This document shows positions 35,181-39,368 of a DNA stretch of 64,000 nucleotides, one piece after another. Made by a program: the position numbers and the translations under genes. How positions within the stretch are numbered: the first letter of the stretch is position 1; each line of letters begins with the position of its first letter. The stretch covers positions 19,185,501 to 19,249,500 of the forward strand of contig NC_090291.1 in the NCBI RefSeq assembly GCF_037392515.1, written 5' to 3'. The DNA is from Haliotis asinina (taxonomy: Eukaryota; Mollusca; Gastropoda; Lepetellida; Haliotidae). A model generated the notes under the pieces. That model had not been told where the DNA came from. It saw only the letters and a list, made by a program, of their open reading frames with translations, and made no database searches.

Positions 35181-36242
35181 TTAAAGACGAATGTAAAATA
35201 TCACAGGGGGTGACTGGTACCCCTGATTTTGTTCATATCCAGCTTGATGGTATTGTTCTTGGATCACTATTAATCATATAGAGTTCCTACTCAAGAGGCC
35301 AGACCATGAAGTGTGTATCGTAAGAAGATACTCACAATTACTGCAACACGACTCATGTTCCGATGTGGACTTGCATGGCAGATCTGCCCTCTTTTCTCTC
35401 CTAAGTACGCCCTTGCTGGTCGACTTATCTTCACAGTACACGCTCAAACTTGGAATTAAGTAAGATGCAGCTGCACAGTCAATAAATACATAGATTAAAG
35501 GGTAGTTATTTCTATATTACAAATGCCAAATTACATTTACAGATAACAGTATATCTGGAACCCTCCAGTTGTGGCACATACGATGTTCTCCACATGAAAA
35601 CTATTGCAACAACAGCAACAATTGAATTCATGATAGAAAACATTTACAGGACATATCATCTTGAAGCTTTTGAACATGTAATATCATATTTTGAATATAT
35701 TGAGAACAAAATTAATACGACATATGATAAGCACAAATACAAGATGGATACTTCATTCAAAATGTATTCAGGAGGTCTGAACGGTTTAAAATTCGCTTTG
35801 GTTAAACTTTAATATTTTCAACTGAAAATCCCAAATGGTACCGCTTAGGCGATTGTCATTTGACTCCAAAAATGGATGGAATGGATTTTCAGTTTCGTTT
35901 GACCATATGCCTATTAAAATGATTCATATCGAAACAACAGAATGGGCTGTTCATAAAACGCAGGATGATTTGAATAAACACTCACCACTTAACTACGAAC
36001 CAAAACGCAGTATTATTCATTTTCGACATATGGGTGTGTTCAATACAACTTAATTTAAAGATAACAGGAATAAGTAGCATGGTCACTCAGTTGTACAATT
36101 GTACTGTTCTTTTCTTCCTTCAAACAGATAACACTGTCGCAATGGCAAGCACAACAGTGTACATACCACAACTCAGGGAGAAGCCCTGTGTAGAAACACA
36201 GAGACTCAAGGCAATGAGAAGAAACAGGATAATTGACTTCAT
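1607..36242 (-). CDS. Gene 1: giant secreted mucin-like pseudoprotease, 15 exons
   Basis: The span holds a 15-exon gene rebuilt from splice sites and phase. Exons add to 10,605 nt, 3,535 codons with stop. Order in the protein: signal peptide (1-25); Cys-rich module pairs A/B (26-839), with Thr/Ser-rich inserts in the later A modules; a TTS(A/P/V) repeat domain (840-3299); a trypsin-like fold (3300-3534) starting with a zymogen-like RKRLVGG site. Catalytic His is replaced (SKDC) and the Asp strand reads QVYTLTLTSP, while the DSGG serine motif remains, so proteolysis is unlikely. Secretion and heavy O-glycosylation are inferred from composition. Fourteen junctions keep frame, most of them phase 1. 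No transcript was available; one unseen or mis-set exon is possible. Function unknown. Confidence 0.78.
1787..2767. other. Gene 1 intron 14, part before the LINE
   Basis: AT-rich intron with no gene. The part from about 2640 to 2767 matches a dispersed repeat also seen near 43940-44060 and 58440-58550 ('gggtatcgga' followed by 'gaagttgcgag' here). The LINE has split this copy. Confidence 0.6.
2755..2767 (+). repeat. LINE target-site duplication, left copy
   Basis: tatagtaagaagt, repeated exactly at 7483-7495 on the other side of the retrotransposon. It marks the insertion site. Confidence 0.7.
2912..3937 (+). CDS. LINE ORF1 protein with 2A-like sequence
   Basis: 341 codons from ATG to TAG. 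Residues 44-72 are hydrophobic, followed by GDVELNPGP at 74-82 (DNA 3131-3157), a match to the ribosome-skipping 2A motif; skipping would separate residues 1-81 from the rest. Residues 90-165 are rich in K, E, D and heptad-like leucines (coiled coil). About 175-320 resembles the RNA-binding region of L1-like ORF1 proteins (YNKRNNVLLYGVSE, then EAHRIGR). The likely role is RNA chaperone in the retrotransposition particle. The 2A activity is inferred from motif only. Confidence 0.8.
   Translation: MGIPLDVWRARIGTFSHPHGTRQVGHVSPYTPYTEWPWYVDVGYRLLATYVLLTSIYNASFIVVFVWSNILLSGDVELNPGPTGKTSHISESDLEAMKNDILQEFRAMKNELMRDMRDIKTQTRKLSSTVDDIKRNIQDIQGEQSVLRLDIEAVSDRLDKLECNPPRQSGSGQHDVIDLLKEVEKLEQYNKRNNVLLYGVSEKPEEVSWDLRALSCEILNDCLDSDSVRLSPEDIAEAHRIGRRPSQTKRTRPIIIKFFTSDCKIRSLGLRNALRSKGYGVGSDLTHRQRKILQDLRSQNKRGYFRNGELVVSESTDTSNTDTACSIVESIPHVNPPPTNT
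3938..3973 (+). promoter_or_regulatory. Structured ORF1/ORF2 junction after the ORF1 stop
   Basis: Directly after TAG (3935-3937) lies the perfect palindrome GGGTGTGGCCACACCC (3938-3953), able to form a 6-bp stem with a GGCC loop. A second hairpin AGCCGTTCGGCT follows at 3962-3973. ORF2 continues in the same frame as ORF1 and this stretch has no ATG. Stop readthrough or stop-coupled reinitiation is inferred. Confidence 0.6.
3938..7384 (+). CDS. LINE ORF2: AP endonuclease and reverse transcriptase
   Basis: The frame is open from the codon after the ORF1 stop, with no ATG before the endonuclease begins (FLFWNISGF). Numbering from 3974: catalytic-type LLETW near 36-40, GGDFNAR near 157, VIDYIIVS and SHQP near 243-270, which together mark an APE-like endonuclease. 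The RT follows, with FADD at 744-747 (DNA 6203-6214). A C-terminal CLQC...H...C motif lies near 1067-1085. It nicks target DNA and reverse transcribes element RNA. Intact, about 1,136 residues. Start mode is uncertain. Confidence 0.87.
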   Translation, partial: GCGHTQLHSRSALNVNKQFLFWNISGFLNKLSDTCFTDYISDFDIIGLLETWTIDYDYDHIFHEHIPYSINALKTAIRGRPSGGITVLVKKSLNNYVKTSKITENAVFLLIDKTAFSLDKDVLYASVYVNPSGSTWYTHKQIKCGITLFCNSLVEVLGSRNKDVHVIVGGDFNARTGTLCDAIDNDISDILGDEYMSSFEDSVNIDRSSCDKIINSAGRVLVNMCAALNMSILNGRCGADSGIGDFTFINQSGSSVIDYIIVSNCLFSYCKHFEVVSRADSSHQPLACSFQSRDPATDDSVEVARAKRVTDRYVWDLKYLQQFRENLLLPAVVDIFEKCILPVDEIDKVVTQFTAVICEAAGSMKRHKKTRFVHSEPWFDAECRFHRSERERLLKVFRGNKTDVHLSNYIKARNTYTSILRNKRKAYYDKVSDKIARSLHDSKAFWSTLKGLSSSANTRSPNITICEWADHFKNLFLSDDQSEVSVMDETDSDNCDDMTRFILDSPISQEEVFTAIEGLKCGKSSGTDLLIPEFFKYTTDILVPYLAALFNAMFEQAYFPESWSEAVIVPLYKKGDIHSPSNYRGISLPSVFSKVYVSILNRRLTYWCEAYCKIVESQAGFRHDYSTIDNIFILQSIIQRYLSKQKVKLYCVFVDFAKAFDSVSRLKLWSVLKSRGVSPKMVNSVQAIYSSVKATVKFDNVLSGFFPCSRGVRQGCVLSPLLFSIFINELAVEIERCSGPGIQLHPDVIQIFILLFADDIVLISDSIGGLQKRINVLETFCIEYGLEVNLDKTKVVVFQKGGILSRRESWFYNGRKLEAVTSYKYLGITFTRGLSWSSHCSNAALQGKKALFGVLKTISKLSNISLELYFKIFDRKIAPILLYGAEVWGFYQNDCIESVHTLACKRFLGVKISTTNNIARGECGRFPLYILAYKRVIKYWLKLLGMSESRHPKKCYHMMLMALDHNRVNWASKCRDLLYSLGFGFVWEQQTVTSPTSFLTEFENRLKCIHEQNWFSSLQNGSKSTCYSYFKTSLSREPYLNVISIKKFRVALAQFRCFSHQLRIETGRYYKIDRNDRLCLQCEEGYIEDEYHFLLVCSKFKQLRLNHLPKAFCINPCKAKFKLLMSSLDCNLINNLASFIYHAMYLRC
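7483..7495 (+). repeat. LINE target-site duplication, right copy
   Basis: tatagtaagaagt, identical to 2755-2767. Confidence 0.7.
7496..7883. other. Gene 1 intron 14, part after the LINE
   Basis: It continues the dispersed repeat interrupted at 2767. The stretch with gagttatctccc (7553-7564) and 'attactaacacgaaatacca' matches 44100-44260. No gene seen. Confidence 0.55.
7884..7987 (-). CDS. Gene 1 exon 14: protease domain
   Basis: The acceptor ttgtgtgtag and donor CAG|gtgagg bound 104 nt. Two bases complete a Ser codon, then 34 codons run from TSQVAKEGPITLDP to AVSCQ. The final CQ is the Cys normally just before GDSGG. Phase matches exon 13 (1 nt left) and exon 15 (phase 0). Confidence 0.8.
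8041..8215. repeat. 67-bp tandem repeat, about 2.5 copies
   Basis: Units begin at 8053, 8120 and 8187 (catacttcaaagg, catacttcaaagg, catgcttaaaagg), with diverged bodies around 'agtaactaagt' and 'gatgaat'. It lies in gene 1 intron 13. Confidence 0.75.
8419..8556 (-). CDS. Gene 1 exon 13: protease domain, Asp strand lost
   Basis: Acceptor ttcattccag, donor GGAA|gtaagt. It encodes VYTLTLTSPVAQGPVCRL to CKLVGFGVDETG. It aligns with exon 5 of genes 2 and 3 (PVTVTLDSP, CPGIACV, CQVAAGG). In trypsins this strand holds the catalytic Asp (D-I-A-L-L); here the position reads Q or V. CKLVGFG matches the usual C-x-V-x-G-W-G. 138 nt, phases 1 and 1. Confidence 0.8.
8770..8920. repeat. Imperfect (CTA)n microsatellite
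   Basis: About 150 bp of ctt/cta/ctg triplets. It runs directly into a SINE at its right end and explains the Thr-only and Ser-only readings in this stretch. Confidence 0.85.
8917..9112 (+). mobile_element. SINE family 2, 5'-shortened
   Basis: It begins at agatccgggttgg, contains 'cgtaagaggcgactaacggg', and stops at 'gccatatagctggtatatt'; the ctca tail is lost. Confidence 0.75.
9417..9525. repeat. Cluster of ATCGATAG palindromic motifs
   Basis: ctatcgatag, ctatcgatgcatcgatag and atcgatagttcgatag lie within 110 bp, followed by 'cattacatcccta'. This could be the end of a small hAT-like non-autonomous element. No second end was found. Confidence 0.4.
9866..10071 (+). mobile_element. SINE family 2, nearly full length
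   Basis: It runs from 'gacccgcgaagattcgggtt' to 'cctaaactcactcact', with a degraded core (cgtaagaggcgatttacggg) and a worn 3' part (ctgttatttaaagac). Confidence 0.75.
10462..10622 (-). mobile_element. tRNA-headed SINE, nearly full length
   Basis: On the minus strand it starts with gggcggtggggctagcctaa (A-box-like) and carries a B-box region altered to 'cccggcttcgattcccac', then the body 'ttctggtgtccac' and a tail toward 10462. Typical of an RNA polymerase III retroposon. Confidence 0.75.
10871..10962 (-). CDS. Gene 1 exon 12: protease domain
   Basis: 92 nt from acceptor gggtcaaacag to donor AAGC|gtaagt. One base completes a Pro codon, then ACVGDCKLSYQNHQDS to DRISVVSK. It sits where trypsins have the loops between the His and Asp strands. 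Upstream stops in this frame and the phase needed by exon 11 (2 nt left) together fix the acceptor. Less certain than its neighbours because it is short. Confidence 0.68.
10963..11946. other. Gene 1 intron 11
   Basis: No exon is supported. Two overlapping minus-strand frames around 10995-11256 are open but show no family resemblance and no fitting splice phase. Confidence 0.5.
11947..12139 (-). CDS. Gene 1 exon 11: start of protease domain, His replaced
   Basis: Acceptor gtgatgttcgcag, donor CCC|gtgagt, 193 nt. It encodes CLYTLLNSLGRKRLVGG, then CQYPGLVLF, FCSGVLLN and ATSKDCANSY. RKRLVGG corresponds to the zymogen cleavage site (R|IVGG), the paired Cys to the His-loop disulfide, and SKDC to AAHC, so the catalytic His is Asp here. 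The split codon with exon 10 (A + AA, Lys) fits exactly. Confidence 0.83.
12196..12338 (-). mobile_element. tRNA-headed SINE
   Basis: The minus-strand head has 'cctagtggttaaagcgtccg' and 'gacccgggtacgattcc' (B-box-like); the tail 'gctagtacttaactcattca' is worn. The head end abuts gene 1 intron sequence. Confidence 0.75.
12599..12690 (+). mobile_element. SINE family 2, internal fragment
   Basis: Only the middle part is present: 'tttggttgacacatgtcatc', 'gatgctcatgcttttgatcg', 'gtctggtccagacccgatta'. Confidence 0.7.
12937..20316 (-). CDS. Gene 1 exon 10: 7.4-kb TTS(A/P/V) mucin repeat exon
   Basis: A single 7,380-nt exon from acceptor cgtatgtattacag to donor CCGA|gtgagt, open for 2,459 codons. 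The protein is almost only Thr-Thr-Ser plus one variable residue (mostly Ala, also Pro, Val, rare Ser), a 12-bp period, with a few poly-Thr runs. Two bases at its start complete an Ala codon with exon 9, and one base is left for exon 11, so the whole array is in frame. Such Thr/Ser arrays are usual substrates of mucin-type O-glycosylation. Length may vary between alleles or be mis-assembled. Confidence 0.85.
12990..20316 (-). repeat. 12-bp coding tandem array with higher-order blocks
   Basis: About 600 units of a 12-bp repeat. Higher-order blocks recur: the marker gtagatgatg plus 'gttgtgaccgaggtggtgg' (plus strand) begins at 13365, 13992, 14823, 16131, 17244, 18081 and 19476, with spacings of 627-1395 bp and near-identical surroundings. 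The part above about 19600 is more diverged. This points to block duplication of long segments, not only slippage. Confidence 0.85.
20376..21895 (-). mobile_element. Tc1-like DNA transposon, one stop from intact
   Basis: About 1.5 kb bounded by inverted repeats at 20376-20405 and 21866-21895 (30 bp, two mismatches: 'gaacatcattgaaaac', 'caccacc'), with TA at both ends. It carries a transposase on the minus strand. It inserted in gene 1 intron 9, leaving only 59 bp to the exon 10 acceptor. Confidence 0.85.
20571..21584 (-). pseudogene. Tc1-like transposase with one premature stop
   Basis: A 338-codon frame starting MPRLSPEEREQALGML. It has a paired-like helix-turn-helix N-terminus (RRFGCHHSTILRLANRY), then FSDESRF, QxDNA-type HDNARAH and SPIEHLWD. 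Spacing of the last two acidic residues is DD34E, the Tc1 pattern. It cuts and pastes the element at TA sites. One in-frame TAA at 20871-20873 sits just before the second catalytic Asp; the rest stays open to the end. Relatives normally have Gln there, so a single transition explains it. Confidence 0.85.
24330..24510 (+). mobile_element. SINE family 2
   Basis: It reads 'gtaacccgtgcatgcttgtc', 'aagaggcgactaacgggatt', 'gttgatcactagatcgtctg', then breaks off into a caaacaaac simple repeat in place of its normal tail. Confidence 0.75.
24570..24722 (-). mobile_element. tRNA-headed SINE, full length
   Basis: Tail gagtgagtttagttttacgc, 'cggcgggggacaccagaaaa' body, then 'ggggaatcgaacccggattt' B box and 'cttttaccactaggagggta' A-box region, ending 47 bp from the exon 9 donor. 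Confidence 0.82.
24769..24906 (-). CDS. Gene 1 exon 9: Cys-rich module B4
   Basis: Acceptor tttgtcttacag, donor CCCG|gtgggt, 138 nt. It encodes PYCVANYPADSSC, CMEDILPSTNCSCT and PPICLLP. It matches the other B modules (YC-x-AN, SC-x-x-C, LPSTNCSCT, PPIC). The one base left (G) joins CC of exon 10 to give Ala, leading straight into the TTS repeats. Confidence 0.8.
24935..25076 (-). mobile_element. tRNA-headed SINE, shortened head
   Basis: It shows 'ttgggttttacgccgctttt', 'cacggcgggggcaccagatg' and 'gtggggaatcgaaccggcgt'; several bases of the B-box region are deleted. Confidence 0.78.
25190..25400 (-). mobile_element. Degenerate tail fragments of the tRNA-headed SINE
   Basis: Two weak partial matches: 'ggttgggttaaatgccgctt' and 'ggtttgacgcccgttttag...ccaacaatattgcgacggtgatgacc'. 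Heads are not recognisable. Confidence 0.4.
25641..26705 (-). CDS. Gene 1 exon 8: module A4 with a long TTSATTS insert
   Basis: Acceptor ccttttgtggcag, donor AGGG|gtatgg, 1,065 nt. It starts YRCSIPMCAPWCVTTS, continues for about 320 residues of TTSA-type repeats, and ends KICKDTEEAATCCTRG. Both Cys ends match exon 6. The repeat looks inserted in the middle of an older Cys module. Phase 1 at both ends, so it can be duplicated or skipped without a frameshift. Confidence 0.82.
27201..28492 (+). mobile_element. Intact Tc1-like DNA transposon
   Basis: 1,292 bp with TA on both sides (27199-27200, 28493-28494). Inverted repeats of 26 bp lie at 27201-27226 and 28467-28492 (few mismatches; shared 'attattgagaat'). 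An inner inverted pair gaggtaactc / gagttacctc (27301-27310, 27335-27344) precedes the gene. Confidence 0.88.
27389..28369 (+). CDS. Tc1-like transposase, intact
   Basis: 326 codons, ATG to TAA. N-terminal helix-turn-helix (TPLSTVYRIRKNF) with a GRPRK hinge near residues 55-60, a second DNA-binding helix set to about 110, then the DDE domain: FTDES, QQDNDPKHTA and DLNPIENIWG. Spacing of the last two acidic residues is 34, the Tc1 signature. It excises and inserts the element at TA. No stop or frameshift, so it could still be active. It runs antisense to gene 1 within intron 7. Confidence 0.9.
   Translation: MSAEDKRRLIFELCNQGIDDVNTLAERTGTPLSTVYRIRKNFKEGKVFGHQKGAGRPRKLDFSDRVRLGILASKKQRASISNIRYEMIERGSTVVSKSTVRRNLIDLGWEKKTGIPSPLMKQEHKDRRVEWCLAHENFDWENVIFTDESSIWVYPDNVKIWTKSASAPLYRRHKYSPKFHLWGGIPLLGTTPLCVFEGNLTSQRYTNILDNFLLPSAHVFYGNDWILQQDNDPKHTAKHAKQWFQEKNVTALPFPAYSPDLNPIENIWGMMKECVNQKGLTKIEDMKREVVRYWDSITHETLTSLIGSMPTRLRLCREAQGDLIKY
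28921..29052 (-). CDS. Gene 1 exon 7: Cys-rich module B3
   Basis: Acceptor tttattttag, donor CCTC|gtgagt. It encodes AYCEANQGDASCTDC, then LPSTNCSCTYYVPP and ICVIYP. The 132 bases are identical to exon 5 (31778-31909), and similarity extends into the flanking introns for several hundred bases, so this is a recent duplication or gene conversion. Confidence 0.82.
29053..29840. other. Gene 1 intron 6
   Basis: The first about 340 bases match the intron after exon 5 (31910-32200), part of the duplicated block. A worn SINE-like stretch near 29550-29640 was seen. No gene. Confidence 0.55.
29841..30314 (-). CDS. Gene 1 exon 6: module A3 with a TTS insert
   Basis: Acceptor ttttcttgcag, donor AGAG|gtatgg, 474 nt. 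YRCAIPMCAPWCVTTS opens it, about 115 residues of TTSA/TTSS repeats follow, and it closes KICKTTEEADTCCQRG. Same layout as exon 8 but with a repeat one third as long. Confidence 0.82.
30950..30973. repeat. Poly-C run (C24)
   Basis: 24 consecutive C on plus, so G24 on the transcribed strand of gene 1. Its true length may be misread in sequencing. Confidence 0.9.
31205..31412 (-). mobile_element. SINE family 2, reversed, diverged
   Basis: On plus: 'tgtgatcaacagcatgagca', 'cgatcccgttattgttgcct', 'cactgaagaccagtcctccc'. The tail end is worn. Confidence 0.65.
31778..31909 (-). CDS. Gene 1 exon 5: Cys-rich module B2
   Basis: Identical over all 132 bases to exon 7. Same acceptor and donor contexts; phases 1 and 1. 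It joins exon 4 through a split Ala codon. Confidence 0.82.
32262..32425 (-). mobile_element. SINE family 2, reversed, partial
   Basis: On plus: 'aatccaatgattgacattat', 'agtcagcgagcctgacctcc', 'ggttgctgaagataattcta'. The part with the ctca tail is missing. Confidence 0.65.
32436..32693 (-). mobile_element. SINE family 2, reversed, full length
   Basis: On plus it runs from 'gagtgagtgagtttagtttt' through 'cagtgatcaacatcatgagc' to 'cccggaccttcacgggtc'. It is among the most complete copies, and ends 137 bp from the exon 4 donor. Confidence 0.8.
32830..33042 (-). CDS. Gene 1 exon 4: module A2 with a short TTS stretch
   Basis: Acceptor tttgtaatttcag, donor AGAG|gtaacg, 213 nt. It encodes GALFLFSVTGDARYGACQDL, then TCNCSNPDAP, about 20 residues of TTSQTTSATR type, and KICRNDEEADVCCRRG. 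The C-terminal half matches exons 6 and 8; the N-terminal half differs. The tiny Thr/Ser part may show the starting point of the later expansions. Confidence 0.8.
33164..33262 (-). mobile_element. tRNA-headed SINE fragment
   Basis: On plus: 'tttagcaatatattgcagta', 'cagtggggacaccaaaatgg' and 'gtgggaatcgaacccgggtc' (intact B box). The A-box end is lost. Confidence 0.7.
34400..34640 (-). mobile_element. SINE family 2, reversed
   Basis: On plus: 'acaccgcactcaacaatatt', 'cgagtctggactagaaaatc', 'acccgatcccgttagtcgcc', 'agatcttcacgagtc'. Nearly full length. Confidence 0.75.
34772..34924 (-). CDS. Gene 1 exon 3: Cys-rich module B1
   Basis: Acceptor tctgtgttgcag, donor CAAA|gtgagt, 153 nt. It encodes NTCVVDGVSSTLCTDC, FSSVNCSCTATTTATTQ and DCPSCCVWDQ. 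It keeps the C-T-D-C and N-C-S-C-T signatures of the B modules, but is the most diverged and has its own Thr-rich patch. Confidence 0.8.
35139..35181. repeat. (ATTT)n microsatellite
   Basis: About 10 atttattt units in gene 1 intron 2. Confidence 0.9.
35336..35470 (-). CDS. Gene 1 exon 2: module A1 with furin-like site
   Basis: Acceptor ttgactgtgcag, donor AATT|gtgagt, 135 nt. It encodes ASYLIPSLSVYCEDKSTSKG, then VLRREKRADLPCKSTSEHES and CCSN. The CK-x-x-x-E-x-x-CC end matches the A modules, but there is no Thr/Ser insert. RREKR is a furin-type cleavage motif and could release a propeptide. The acceptor was chosen for its pyrimidine tract and phase. Confidence 0.75.
35471..36166. other. Gene 1 intron 1
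   Basis: AT-rich, about 700 bp; nothing recognised. Two short plus-strand frames here have no family features. Confidence 0.6.
36167..36242 (-). CDS. Gene 1 exon 1: signal peptide
   Basis: ATG at 36242 down to donor TGTG|gtatgt. MKSIILFLLIALSLCVSTQ is a typical secretory signal, followed by GFSLSC. One base left joins exon 2 (G + CT, Ala). The ATG is the first after the TATA box and the signal peptide fits it. Confidence 0.82.
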
Positions 36243-36290
36243 GACGCCGGAGAGGATGTCTTCTTACACAACCGATCATCAACCAAGTGT

Positions 36291-36300
36291 CTTATATATA
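36291..36300 (-). promoter_or_regulatory. TATA box of gene 1
   Basis: TATATATAAG on the minus strand, 58 bases upstream of the ATG. Confidence 0.65.
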
Positions 36301-36905
36301 CCTCTGGACGCCAGAAAATACCCACCTGCCCTCTAATCAATTGTGTTGCCTTTTACTTACGTTTATATTTGTGAAAAAACACGTCTTTGTTTTTACCGAA
36401 GTCCTTGTTTTTGCAGGAAGTTCCTAGCCAAAGAGCCAGCTGCTCTGACCTAAGGAATACAGGGACTGTCACAACAAAAATATTGCTCAGGTGTTGGAGA
36501 ATGTTCATGAAGATAAATTTTGACAGGATCAATATGGATCGAATGTACTGATGAAGTACAGGTCAAGAGAGACAGACAAGCAATGATGAGATCTACCTAT
36601 TCAGCGGCAGAACCTAACTTCGGATTCCCCTAAAACGTTGTCCTGGTCATTTGGGCAATCGAATCTGCTCCTTTAAGGCCTTAATCATTTGGCTAATCTA
36701 ACCCAACTGCAGCTGTAACATGACTTATATGTAATGTTATGATAACTGTAGAATGGTCATTATAAAACATTGTTAAATTATTATTAAACATTGTCCATGT
36801 TTGTGCAATACTATATTTATGAAACGGGTGAAGCGTTTGGAATCTAACAAGCGAAAGCGAGATACCATTCACGTGTTTCATAAATATGTTATAGAGAGAG
36901 AATTT

Positions 36906-36968
36906 TTAAAGGTCACATGCAAAGCGAAAGATAACTTTGCAGACAGATTCTGATAGCTTTCGGTATGG
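36906..36968 (+). repeat. Dispersed repeat shared with 53113-53176
   Basis: 'aaaggtcacatgcaaagcga' and 'ctttgcagacagattctgat' plus agctttcggta recur almost unchanged at 53117. Identity of the element unknown. Confidence 0.65.
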
Positions 36969-37466
36969 ACCTACCGAAACTAATCCTGAAAAATGCAAAT
37001 CAACTTGTACAGTTGAAAAATGTCGTGATAAAACCCCCCCGCGAAATCGGAGTTCTAATGATTCACTAATTTCACCCCAGTGCTGGGGTAAAAGTGGTTT
37101 CAACAGATGTGCTGCGCAGCGTCGTAGCGCATGCGCAGTGATTAGGTTCGCGCGGCTTAAACCCGGAAGGCGACTCGTAAAAACACAGCAAGTGATGCGT
37201 GCAAGCAAAACTCCATCGTTAAGTGAAACTTGTCCGTGGAACTAGCAGGTTCAAATGCTTATATGGTTTAGCTTGTCATTGATAGATACTGTCTCAAACG
37301 TATCTTGAAGAGAAGGGATGGAAACAAGGGTAGAAATGTTGTGAGAAGCACGTGCAATCGAGAGGGAATTGTTTCAGCCATTCATTGGTGTTTGTGAACT
37401 AATAATGTTGGTTACATATCAGTGCTTTTATAATTGGTTCGCTTTTCAGTGGAAATGAAAATATAT

Positions 37467-37772
37467 GAAGGCCGGGCGGGACAACTTAGGAATGGCCAGC
37501 GAGTCTGGTAATGAAAGAAAAAAAAATCTGCCAGAAATTTCTGCAGGAAAAAAAAATTCTGCCAGAAATTTCTGTAGAAATAAAAAATTCTGCCAGAAAT
37601 TTCTGCAGAAATGCATTTTCAGAGCCAATTTGTGAGCTTATTAACACGTGAACACACTGACACATGAACTTTTCGTGTTCATCTCCTCGAGATCTTTCCA
37701 ATGATATAAAATATGTCTTTGTAGCTTGCTCCCTTCTGTGTGTCAAGTTAGGACTCGCTGGCCTTTATGTAT
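37467..37772. mobile_element. Small inverted-repeat element (MITE-like)
   Basis: An exact 12-bp inverted pair ggccagcgagtc (37494-37505) / gactcgctggcc (37752-37763), with looser matches outward (aaggcc...aactta). Inside lie three copies of a ~34-bp unit built on 'ctgccagaaatttctgcag'. No coding frame. The call is tentative. Confidence 0.4.
37525..37615. repeat. 34-bp tandem repeat, 3 copies
   Basis: 'tctgccagaaatttctgcag', 'tctgccagaaatttctgtag', 'tctgccagaaatttctgcag', each followed by an a-rich spacer. Each unit holds the palindrome cagaaatttctg. Confidence 0.85.
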
Positions 37773-38224
37773 AGTTATTATATCAAAACTTTCACATAAT
37801 GATCAATTTGCTATTTTAGTATTAAAATGTTTACTTATTAGTAACTATAATTAATATTATTGTGATAAGACTCATGCATAATTATTATTACAAAGTGAGG
37901 GGACAGGGGTTGGGGGCAACACATTTTTCTGGCTGGTATGCAAATAAATGAAATTTCCCGTTTTCCCAGATTCAATTTCTGTTAAAATCTTCCATCTATC
38001 TGGTACCATTGTATAGATACAAATTAGAGCAATTTATTTGTCTGTGCAAGACCAGTTAAACTTCATATAAAAAGTTTCAGTCCAGAATGCAGACCCAGCG
38101 TCACAATTTCCTAGAAATCATTTTTAGAACAAGGCGGCATGTGTACCTATACAAAACTACTAGATATTTGTATGGTGCCGATATCCAGTTGGTGCAACTG
38201 CTCAAGGGCGCATTGTATTTTTTG

Positions 38225-38675
38225 TCGATCATTGAATGTCCATCGAAACGGCACATGATATGTTCAATCTCAACTCCCTGGGGTTCATACAACTCTTGCA
38301 GCCTACCAGGCGCACCGAGTTAATGTTGCTTTCCCATCCTTATGAGGCACCCATTCACAGCTGGGTGGACTGGGACACACAGTCACCGTACTTTGTCCAT
38401 CTTTACTGGACGTTGCTGTGCCCACAACGAGGTGTTTGTACGTATTCGTGTGGCCACCATCTGGTCATCTACCAACGGATTCGTGGGTTCTTTTAAGTGC
38501 ACAGGGTTGTGTACTACACACTAGGGGTTGTGAAAACACTGAAAGAGTGTGCACACAAAGTTGACTCCAAGGTTTTTTACACCCGGTCACAGGTGGACAC
38601 GATCCCGGCACCTCCAGGTTCGCTGGATTAGTAGCCTGGCGCCTTAGACAGCTCGCTCACCGCGCCCACCTGAGG
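38225..38675 (-). mobile_element. tRNA-Leu-like SINE or tRNA-derived repeat
   Basis: The minus strand near 38668 begins gggcgcggtgagcgagctgt, then 'ctaaggcgccaggctactaa' and a B-box-like gggatcgtgtcc: the start of a class II tRNA-Leu shape, without a full cloverleaf. A non-coding body follows on the same strand. A third SINE family is likely. Confidence 0.5.
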
Positions 38676-39368
38676 TGAATAATTTATATTTCCTACTGTT
38701 TATGTTCTTCTATACGTTGGTATACGTGCACTATAATTCATTTTATCTGTCAGATTGGATGAGATTATATTCATAAATAAAGATTTTGTAGTATTTCTAC
38801 TTTCAAAACAGGATTTTCTCAGAAGAAAAACTATCATAGGTTATGCGTATTTGCACGTGCACTGTGGATTTAGCTCAAGTGGGTTTTGGGGAACTTTTAG
38901 TATGCTATGCTGGAAGGTCCATAGAATATATAAGCCAAGTTTCGTTTCTTCATCTATTTTATTGACTGGCTTATAATGTTTCACTTCCAGTTCCATACCA
39001 AATGCTCATAAGTGCTTTGACCACTATTTCATGCCCAACTCCTAAGGCAATGCCTGTTATTGTTGGATTGATTTCAGTTGGACTGTAGCTCTCATAACCA
39101 CGACTTGAATGTTTTCCATTACACCAGTGAAAGGTCACCGTTGCTCCTACAGAGTGAGAGCTAGAGAAACAAAAGCGATATTCCCCCAGCAGTAACTAAA
39201 AGTCACCCAGCACGTCCATCTAATTACTGTCTGTTTGTGTCAAAATCACAGTTATAAGCATCCCTCCTAGAACACTGCAGCCTTGTTTCGTTGACTTTTC
39301 TAGTATGTTGTCTGAGAAGCAAGTGAAATTGAATTGAACAAAACATTCAAAAGTCTGAAAGAATCTGT

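Larger units (their letters stand above)
36301..39368. other. Spacer between genes 1 and 2
   Basis: 3 kb without a supported gene. Contents listed separately: a repeat shared with 53110-53180, an inverted-repeat element, and a tRNA-Leu-like SINE. From about 39240 it matches 53300 onward, the flank of the gene 2/gene 3 duplication. Confidence 0.6.

Noticed and set aside
36034..36336. 100-codon plus frame over the gene 1 start
   Set aside because: Antisense to exon 1 and its TATA box; no domain or signal.
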